Positions 14,198 through 18,537 of a DNA stretch of 18,537 nucleotides are shown here, piece by piece. Every line of letters begins with the position of its first letter. The stretch's first letter is position 1. Below the pieces are notes generated by a model. It did not search any database. It was not told the origin of the DNA and saw only the letters and a list, made by a program, of their open reading frames with translations. Origin of the DNA: CAZJQD01 sp964548165 [NCBI: uncultured bacterium] (GTDB lineage: Bacteria; UBA8481); contig CAZJQD010000027.1 in the NCBI GenBank assembly GCA_964548165.1, positions 31,162 through 49,698 of the forward strand, given 5' to 3'. The position numbers were made by a program, and so were the translations under genes.

Positions 14198-15115
14198 ATG
14201 CGAAACCGGTTACTGGGCGCGCTCCTCGTCGGCACGGCGCTCCTCGCGGGCACGGGGGGCACCGGGGCGCGCGTCGATGCCGCGGGTCTCCACGTCGCCA
14301 GCCCCTACGCGCGCGCGCTCACCACGGTGCCGGGAACCGGCCGGACCTACACGGCCCTCACCTACTCCTGGATGGAGGCGGACGGATACTACGTCGGCAA
14401 GGGGCGTGTCGCCTTCAACACGATCCCCCCGTTTGCCGGGTCCCAGGATCTCCGGATGCACGGCGGCGCTCTCTACCACGAGTACGGCTTGTCGGACCTC
14501 TCCGCCGTCTCCATCCACGTCCCCTACATCCTCTCGGACGCCATGACCTGGAACGGCGTGCGTCAGCCCGAGCAGGAAGGCGTGGGCGACATCACCGCCC
14601 GCTACCGTCACCTGTTTCAAACCGCCGGCCTCGACGTGGCGCTGGCCGTCGGATTCAAGGCTCCCGGCAACCACAACGCGCTCCTCTTGAATTCTCCCAC
14701 AGCGGGGCAGACGGACCTCTTCCTCGAAGGCGGCCTGTCCTCCCGTGCGGAGAATGGATTGTACGGCGAGATCGTGGCGGGATACCGGTGGCGGCTGGGA
14801 ATCCCGGACAACGAGATGACGGCCGGCGCCGAGCTCGGGTGGCGATCGCCCTTCGGGCTGACCGACTTCACGCCGCGCGCCTTTTACGACGTCACCTACT
14901 CCAACGGCGGCCTCGACCTGAACTCCGCGTCCTTCAACGCCGCTCTCGCGCAGTCGGGTCTCCCGGCGGTGCGCCAGATACGTCGCGTCGTCGGCGGCGC
15001 CGTCACGTACGATTACAAGAGCTTCCTCTTCGGCGTGTCCTACGCGAAGAGCCTTGAGGGCCGCAACACGGACGACGGCCAGACCTTCGCGCTCACGGCG
15101 GGAATGCGGTACTGA
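14198..15115 (+). CDS. Predicted outer-membrane beta-barrel protein, unknown substrate
   Basis: The 305-residue protein starts with a signal peptide (MRNRLLGALLVGTALLAG, cleavage probably near VDAAG). Alternating beta strands follow: TALTYSWMEADGYYV, SAVSIHVPYILSD, VGDITARYRHLFQ, DVALAVGFKAPG, LYGEIVAGYRWRLG, MTAGAELGWRSPFG, FTPRAFYDVTYSNG and SFLFGVSYAKSL. The C-terminus ends FALTAGMRY with an aromatic residue, as expected for insertion by the BAM machinery. It looks like a transporter/porin-type barrel, but I do not recognise the family. The start is ATG at 14198 with GGGAGG 5 nt upstream; longer frames to 14102 would include the promoter. It is divergent from the substrate-binding sensor kinase operon, which may control it. 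Confidence 0.75.
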   Translation: MRNRLLGALLVGTALLAGTGGTGARVDAAGLHVASPYARALTTVPGTGRTYTALTYSWMEADGYYVGKGRVAFNTIPPFAGSQDLRMHGGALYHEYGLSDLSAVSIHVPYILSDAMTWNGVRQPEQEGVGDITARYRHLFQTAGLDVALAVGFKAPGNHNALLLNSPTAGQTDLFLEGGLSSRAENGLYGEIVAGYRWRLGIPDNEMTAGAELGWRSPFGLTDFTPRAFYDVTYSNGGLDLNSASFNAALAQSGLPAVRQIRRVVGGAVTYDYKSFLFGVSYAKSLEGRNTDDGQTFALTAGMRY

Positions 15116-15118
15116 CTC

Positions 15119-15130
15119 CGGTCTAGACCG
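15119..15130. other. 12-bp palindrome between convergent genes
   Basis: CGGTCTAGACCG is a perfect palindrome in the 31-nt space between the barrel gene and the convergent DUF2225 gene. It is too short and lacks a T tract, so terminator function is only a guess. Confidence 0.25.
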
Positions 15131-15146
15131 CCGCGTTCTCCGCGAG

Positions 15147-16277
15147 CTACGCTTCGCCGCTCCGCGTCTTTGCCTTGATCTGCTCGTTGAGGGCCTCCGC
15201 GTAGCGCTTGAACTTGGAGGCGTTGCCGAGCTTGCCGCGGTCGACGAGGATCTGGCCGATCCAGGTCCGCGCCTGCGTCGGGTTGTCCAGGTGCCAGTGG
15301 AGGACGCCGAGGATGTAGACCGGGAGCGCCGTGGCGGAGCCCTGCTGGTAGCACCGGTCGACGTGCTGGAGAGCCTCCTGGAGGAAACGCCGCTCTTCAT
15401 CCGGTCGCTTGTGCTCCCAGGCGATCTTCGCCGCGGCCAGCATGGATTCGCACGCCTTGAAGTTCTGGTGCACGTCGTATTCCCCGAGCGTGGATTCGCA
15501 GAGGGCGGCCAGGCGAAAGGACGTGATCAGTTCGTCGGGATTGCGGACGTCCTTCTGGAAGGCGAGCCCGGGCATGTTCGGATCGCCGCCGGCGAGGATC
15601 GATCCGCAGAGCGCGCGACGTTCGTCCGTGGCCGCGGCCAGGGTCACGCCGACCTGGCGGAGCTTTCGCTCGGGGAGGCGGACGATGATGCTCCGGGCGC
15701 CCGAGACCGCCGATTCGGTGCTGAAGTTGCTGAGGCTGGAGCTGGCGTAGAGGCACTTCGGGCAGACGATCACGGCGCGCTGGAGCGGATCCTCGAGGTG
15801 ATAGCCGGCCATGGCCTGGGTCGACTCGGGCACCAGGAGGGGATAGTCGAAGTTGCGATACGTATAGCTGATGACCAGGGACTTGGAGCGCATGGCCGAG
15901 GCCATGAAGCGGGTCACGCAGAACGGGCACGTGACCTCCACCTCGTAGTAGGGACTGCGTTCCTGCTTCTCGGCACCCTCGGCGTCGCTCGTGGTCGATT
16001 TCGCGTGGGCGGCGTGGATGACGGGAGCCTTCTGGCCGGCGGCCAGGCGGCCCGTGAAGGTCGCGCTCAGTTCCACCTGGGCAGCCTTTTCGGCCATCTC
16101 GCGCTTCACCAGCCGGATGTTCGGCGCCACGACCTTCGACCAGCCAAACTGCGAAAGATAGATGGATATGGCCTCCCGGTTGCCGCCGAAAGCCTCTTCG
16201 AGCTCCCTGAGGATCTCGAGTTTCTCCGGCGGGAGCCCGCCGTTCCCCCCGGTGTGGATGACCGGTCCGTGTGCCAT
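15147..16277 (-). CDS. DUF2225-family protein with two CxxC pairs and helical C-terminus
   Basis: The 376-residue protein of unknown function has two cysteine pairs 51 residues apart: VTCPFCVTRF (C117, C120) and VIVCPKCLYAS (C172, C175). Between them runs a segment with RNFDYPLL, and the second pair is followed by LSNF. This spacing and wording match DUF2225 (PF09986), where the four cysteines likely bind zinc. The C-terminal half is helical and TPR-like (RFLQEALQHVDRCYQQGSA and LGVLHWHLDNPTQARTWIG). The first 100 residues are variable, with MASAMRSKSL just after the first pair. No enzyme activity is known for the family. It stands alone between the barrel gene (convergent) and the tRNA gene (divergent). 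The start is ATG at 16277, without a clear Shine-Dalgarno. Confidence 0.85.
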   Translation of the reverse strand: MAHGPVIHTGGNGGLPPEKLEILRELEEAFGGNREAISIYLSQFGWSKVVAPNIRLVKREMAEKAAQVELSATFTGRLAAGQKAPVIHAAHAKSTTSDAEGAEKQERSPYYEVEVTCPFCVTRFMASAMRSKSLVISYTYRNFDYPLLVPESTQAMAGYHLEDPLQRAVIVCPKCLYASSSLSNFSTESAVSGARSIIVRLPERKLRQVGVTLAAATDERRALCGSILAGGDPNMPGLAFQKDVRNPDELITSFRLAALCESTLGEYDVHQNFKACESMLAAAKIAWEHKRPDEERRFLQEALQHVDRCYQQGSATALPVYILGVLHWHLDNPTQARTWIGQILVDRGKLGNASKFKRYAEALNEQIKAKTRSGEA

Positions 16278-16305
16278 ACGAAAGCGAGCATAAAGGAGCT
16301 GTGCC

Positions 16306-16334
16306 TTGACACAAGAACGATTCTGTCCGACACT
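16306..16334 (+). promoter_or_regulatory. Candidate promoter for the tRNA-Ala gene
   Basis: A perfect TTGACA (16306-16311) is followed after 17 nt by GACACT (16329-16334), a half-match to the -10 consensus. The tRNA begins about 80 nt beyond the expected start site. The -35 is excellent, the -10 weak. Confidence 0.4.
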
Positions 16335-16420
16335 CCTCGGGCGTTTCAGGCGTCCATCGCCGCATGTCGATGATGGGCCGCGCGGTTCACTCGCGCATCC
16401 TGGACCAACCCGTTCATCCC

Positions 16421-16493
16421 GGGGGCGTAGCTCAGCTGGAAGAGCACCACAATGGCATTGTGGGGGTCAGGGGTTCAAATCCCCTCGCCTCCA
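16421..16493 (+). tRNA. tRNA-Ala (anticodon GGC)
   Basis: The 73-nt gene folds into a full cloverleaf. The acceptor stem is GGGGGCG pairing with CGCCTCC and includes the G3-U70 wobble that identifies alanine tRNAs. The D arm is GCTC/GAGC. The anticodon stem is CCACA/TGTGG around loop ATGGCAT, giving anticodon GGC (reads GCC). The T arm is AGGGG-TTCAAAT-CCCCT, and the discriminator base is A. CCA is not encoded. Its 3' end is the junction with foreign-looking DNA carrying a tyrosine recombinase gene. Confidence 0.95.
16469..16493 (+). other. Predicted attachment site (att) of an integrated element in the tRNA 3' end
   Basis: The tRNA 3' half is intact and followed within about 105 nt by the 3' end of a tyrosine recombinase gene that reads towards it, the usual arrangement for elements integrated at tRNA T-arms. 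The exact crossover cannot be seen, because the other att copy would lie beyond the right edge of the window. Confidence 0.5.
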
Positions 16494-16560
16494 CGGGATG
16501 AATACGGAACTCAAGAAATCTGAAGGGTGATTTTTCCGCGTCGTTGCGGTCGAATCCGCT

Positions 16561-16581
16561 GGTACCCGTAAGGTACCCGTA
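16561..16581. repeat. Tandem 11-bp direct repeat between tRNA and integrase gene
   Basis: GGTACCCGTA occurs twice with one base between (period 11, close to one helical turn). It lies 68 nt beyond the tRNA and just downstream of the integrase stop codon. It contains the palindrome GGTACC twice. Integrase arm-site or directionality-factor binding is a reasonable guess. Confidence 0.7.
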
Positions 16582-16598
16582 GCGTGACCTCCTCGCGG

Positions 16599-17822
16599 TC
16601 ATGCGAGCCTATCCCGCAAGTCGATGATGCCATCCGCGGACTTGAACTGCTCATCGAGCCAATCATCCATCGCCGCAACGATGCGCGCGAGAAGTTCGGT
16701 ATTGACGTGATAGTAAGACTTCGCTGCCTCATGGGACTTGTGACCAGCAATCTCGCGCGCGTCGCGGTGCGCATCATCGATATGCCGTGCCAGATTGGAT
16801 GTGCGCAGACGCTCCATCATGATTGCGCGAAGTGAGTGAAAATTAGCGCCGCTGTAGCCTAGCGCGCGCGCAGCACGGAGCGCAATTCGTGACAGATGTC
16901 CTGCAGCAATGTGACCCGATGCTGTCTTGCGGCCTCTGGATTCGCAAGGGAATAGCCATGGCGATCCCTGGCTTTGAGCGGATCTATATTGAACCTCCAG
17001 GCGACCACGCAGATGGCGCGAAATCGGTAGCCAGATGTCTTCTCGCTGATGACCTTGAATCGTCTTCGCAAACACACCCGCCAGCCGCATAAATCCTCGG
17101 GTCAGATCAACGTCTTCTAGCCGTAAGGAGGCGACGGCAGTTGCACGCGCGCCGGTATAAAGAGCGACAGCGAGCACGGTTGATTGCCAGCCAAGGCCGA
17201 CAGCGGCGAGGAAGCGTTCGTCGGCTCGAGGGTGAAGTTTTCGAAACGTGGCATCTTTTCGTGTGACGGGAGCGGAAATTACCGTCATCAGTTTAGGAAA
17301 TGGATTCTTAGAACACCATTCGCGATTCGCGGCGAATTCGAGAACCTGGGACGTAGTGTGTTCCACATTGCGCTGAGACCTGTGCGCGAGATGTGATTCT
17401 TGAAGGAACACGCGAAGTGCTTCAGCATCCTCTGTTGCAATATCGCGGATAGGTCGATTTCCGAAAAATCGTTGTGCCCAAGCCACATCACGTGCATATC
17501 GCGCGATCGTCTCGGGTTTACGATTCGCTGCCCGCAGTGCCGTGAGATAGGCGTCAGCAGTCGAACGGAATGTTCTAAGCAAGACCTCGGGTTCCGCCGC
17601 CGGCATTCCATGCTTGCGACGGAATAGCAGATCACGAATCGCCGTTACCAGTTCACGGTGCCGCTTTTCCGCCTCCTCTCGCGGAAGACCACTCCATGTC
17701 CGCGCGACCCTAACGCCTGGGCGCGGCCCGAGCTTCGTATCTGTGAAATAGGTAATTCGGCCGGAACTGTCGCGCCGATGCGAGAGGCCGGAAATTCGCG
17801 GATGCCCCATGGGTTCCCTCAC
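16599..17822 (-). CDS. Tyrosine recombinase (phage-type integrase)
   Basis: The 407-residue integrase should catalyse site-specific integration and excision of the element at tRNA-Ala. An N-terminal arm-binding-like part (about 1-75) is followed by a SAM-like core-binding domain (about 85-175: RSTADAYLTALRAANRKPET). The catalytic domain has R226 (LYTGARATAV), K253 (FAKTIQG), H329-x2-R332 (FHSLRA), H361 (AGHKSHEA) and nucleophile Y370 (SYYHVN), so all catalytic positions are present. It looks intact. The start is GTG at 17822, 4-nt overlapping the upstream small gene (GTGA), with GAGGAG 8 nt upstream; the ATG four codons later is an alternative. It reads towards the tRNA. Its base composition is lower in GC than the chromosome side. 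Confidence 0.95.
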   Translation of the reverse strand: MREPMGHPRISGLSHRRDSSGRITYFTDTKLGPRPGVRVARTWSGLPREEAEKRHRELVTAIRDLLFRRKHGMPAAEPEVLLRTFRSTADAYLTALRAANRKPETIARYARDVAWAQRFFGNRPIRDIATEDAEALRVFLQESHLAHRSQRNVEHTTSQVLEFAANREWCSKNPFPKLMTVISAPVTRKDATFRKLHPRADERFLAAVGLGWQSTVLAVALYTGARATAVASLRLEDVDLTRGFMRLAGVFAKTIQGHQREDIWLPISRHLRGRLEVQYRSAQSQGSPWLFPCESRGRKTASGHIAAGHLSRIALRAARALGYSGANFHSLRAIMMERLRTSNLARHIDDAHRDAREIAGHKSHEAAKSYYHVNTELLARIVAAMDDWLDEQFKSADGIIDLRDRLA

Positions 17823-18133
17823 TCTGGGATCTCCTCGGTCTGTTCTGCAATGGAAACTTCGAGCGATAGAACGTCGCGGAGCTTCTGATGTGCAAGTGCG
17901 ATCTCATCCGTAGCGCGCTGGAAAATGACCGTCACGCGGGCAGCAGCCGAGTGGAAGTCGTCCAGCGCACGACGGACCCGTGTGGCGTCTGGTCCGAGGG
18001 CTTTGCAAGCATACATCTTCGCCAATCGTGTGGCGACATCGCTGCACGGCGTAAGATCGGCCTCGGCACCCTTGAGCTCGTCATCATATCCATCGGGATC
18101 GCGACCTTCGGGACTATCGGAGCGGCGCTTCAT
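17819..18133 (-). CDS. Small helical protein of unknown function, coupled to the integrase gene
   Basis: I do not recognise this 104-residue protein. The N-terminal third is polar and acidic (PEGRDPDGYDDELKGAEADL), and the rest is predicted helical with coiled-coil character (RRALDDFHSAAARVTVIFQR and LAHQKLRDVLSLEVSIAEQ). No DNA-binding helix-turn-helix or catalytic motif is obvious. It overlaps the upstream small gene by 4 nt (ATGA) and the integrase gene by 4 nt (GTGA), so the three are translated as a coupled set. The overlaps and the sense of the frame are the main reason for believing it. A recombination accessory factor is possible but unproven. Confidence 0.65.
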   Translation of the reverse strand: MKRRSDSPEGRDPDGYDDELKGAEADLTPCSDVATRLAKMYACKALGPDATRVRRALDDFHSAAARVTVIFQRATDEIALAHQKLRDVLSLEVSIAEQTEEIPE

Positions 18134-18504
18134 AATCCGCGGTCTCGCTCGTCATCGACAGCTGCATCAACCTGTGTCGACAGTGCCCCGCACAGAGCCC
18201 GCTCGGCGTCGTCAACCAGAGGCGCGAGCCCGTTATCCGAGGTTGCAGCCTTGCGAGCCGTGACGAGCAGGCGCGTGTAAAGCCAATCAAATGCATCCGC
18301 AGTCGGTGCATGGTCAGCTAGACCGATGACGCGAAGCACCGCCAGGCGCAGGCGGCGGTAGCTGGCTCGCTCGAGTTCATGCTCGAGGAGTGCAACAAGC
18401 CGACCGTGGCTGGGCGCTAGTCCGATTGCAGATGGGCGTGCGGATGCTCGCGCAAGGTCGGCGTCGTGCTTGACCATACCCATGACTTTGTCGAGAGCCT
18501 TCAT
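18130..18504 (-). CDS. Small helical protein of unknown function, first gene of the integrase cassette
   Basis: I do not recognise this 124-residue protein. It is mostly helical with many Ala, Leu and Arg residues (HGRLVALLEHELERASYRR, LAVLRVIGLADHAPTADAF, WLYTRLLVTARKAATSDNG) and an acidic C-terminal end (DAAVDDERDRGL). No signal peptide or membrane segment is seen. AAGGAG lies 9 nt before the ATG at 18504, which strongly supports translation. It overlaps the next gene by 4 nt. It may be a regulator or DNA-binding accessory protein of the recombinase, but no motif shows this. Confidence 0.65.
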   Translation of the reverse strand: MKALDKVMGMVKHDADLARASARPSAIGLAPSHGRLVALLEHELERASYRRLRLAVLRVIGLADHAPTADAFDWLYTRLLVTARKAATSDNGLAPLVDDAERALCGALSTQVDAAVDDERDRGL

Positions 18505-18513
18505 GAGGCACCT

Positions 18514-18534
18514 CTCCTTTCCGGAACTAAGGAG
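18514..18534 (-). promoter_or_regulatory. Shine-Dalgarno of the integrase cassette inside a possible hairpin
   Basis: The ribosome site AAGGAG (18514-18519, minus strand) is complementary to CTCCTT (18529-18534) just upstream, with a 9-nt loop. If it folds, the first gene of the cassette would be translationally shielded. The stem is only six pairs, so chance is possible. Confidence 0.35.
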
Positions 18535-18537
18535 GGC

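Larger units (their letters stand above)
16494..18537. mobile_element. Left edge of an integrated genetic element at tRNA-Ala
   Basis: The DNA changes character after the tRNA. The line at 17401-17460 is about 48% GC, against about 67% at 12001-12060 in the chromosome side. It carries a tyrosine recombinase and two small unknown genes in one minus-strand cassette. The element continues past the right edge, so its size, cargo and second junction are unknown. It could be a genomic island, an integrative conjugative element or a prophage. Confidence 0.7.

Noticed and set aside
15054-16373. 439-codon plus-strand open frame opposite the DUF2225 gene
   Set aside because: It is a GC-rich shadow, overlaps the end of the barrel gene, and has no ribosome site or domain.

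Overview
The window is GC-rich bacterial DNA from a diderm (Gram-negative-type) organism. Two proteins look like outer-membrane beta-barrels with export signals, and there are periplasmic sensor domains and a possible lipoprotein. Nothing here fixes the phylum. The dense two-component signalling, an NRPS fragment and dispersed hairpin repeats would suit an uncultured soil or sediment lineage, but that is inference.

Layout. (1) Positions 2-1489, plus strand: the 3' end of a nonribosomal peptide synthetase, with an adenylation domain whose specificity residues read as the threonine code, then a carrier domain and a charged tail without thioesterase. (2) Positions 1739-8966, almost all minus strand: a Cache sensor with no output domain, an outer-membrane barrel translationally coupled to a TrmA/RlmD-type RNA methyltransferase, an acyl-CoA ligase, a small exported helical protein, a GalT-like nucleotidyltransferase and a single-domain response regulator. 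(3) Positions 9072-9980, plus: a phytoene/squalene synthase divergent from that regulator. (4) Positions 10225-14005, minus: a three-gene signalling operon (substrate-binding-protein/PAS histidine kinase, receiver, receiver-histidine kinase) joined by 4-nt overlaps. It is divergent from an outer-membrane protein at 14198-15115, and each side has a good sigma70-like promoter. (5) Positions 15147-16277, minus: a DUF2225-type double CxxC protein. (6) Position 16421 to the end: a tRNA-Ala(GGC), then the edge of an integrated element carrying a tyrosine recombinase and two small unknown genes, all overlapping by 4 nt, in visibly lower-GC DNA.

Two families of non-coding repeats fill several intergenic gaps. 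Family 1 has three copies (about 1521-1696, 2994-3115, 9995-10186), with long imperfect terminal inverted repeats built on a CACAGAG-like motif; two copies share a conserved core. Family 2 has two copies (5101-5230, 8498-8601) that fill the gap between a stop codon and the next gene's start region and share both ends around a variable hairpin.

The least explained parts are the small-gene/recombinase cassette at the tRNA, the two repeat families, and the sensor-kinase operon facing an outer-membrane protein. No CRISPR array, rRNA or transposase gene was seen.
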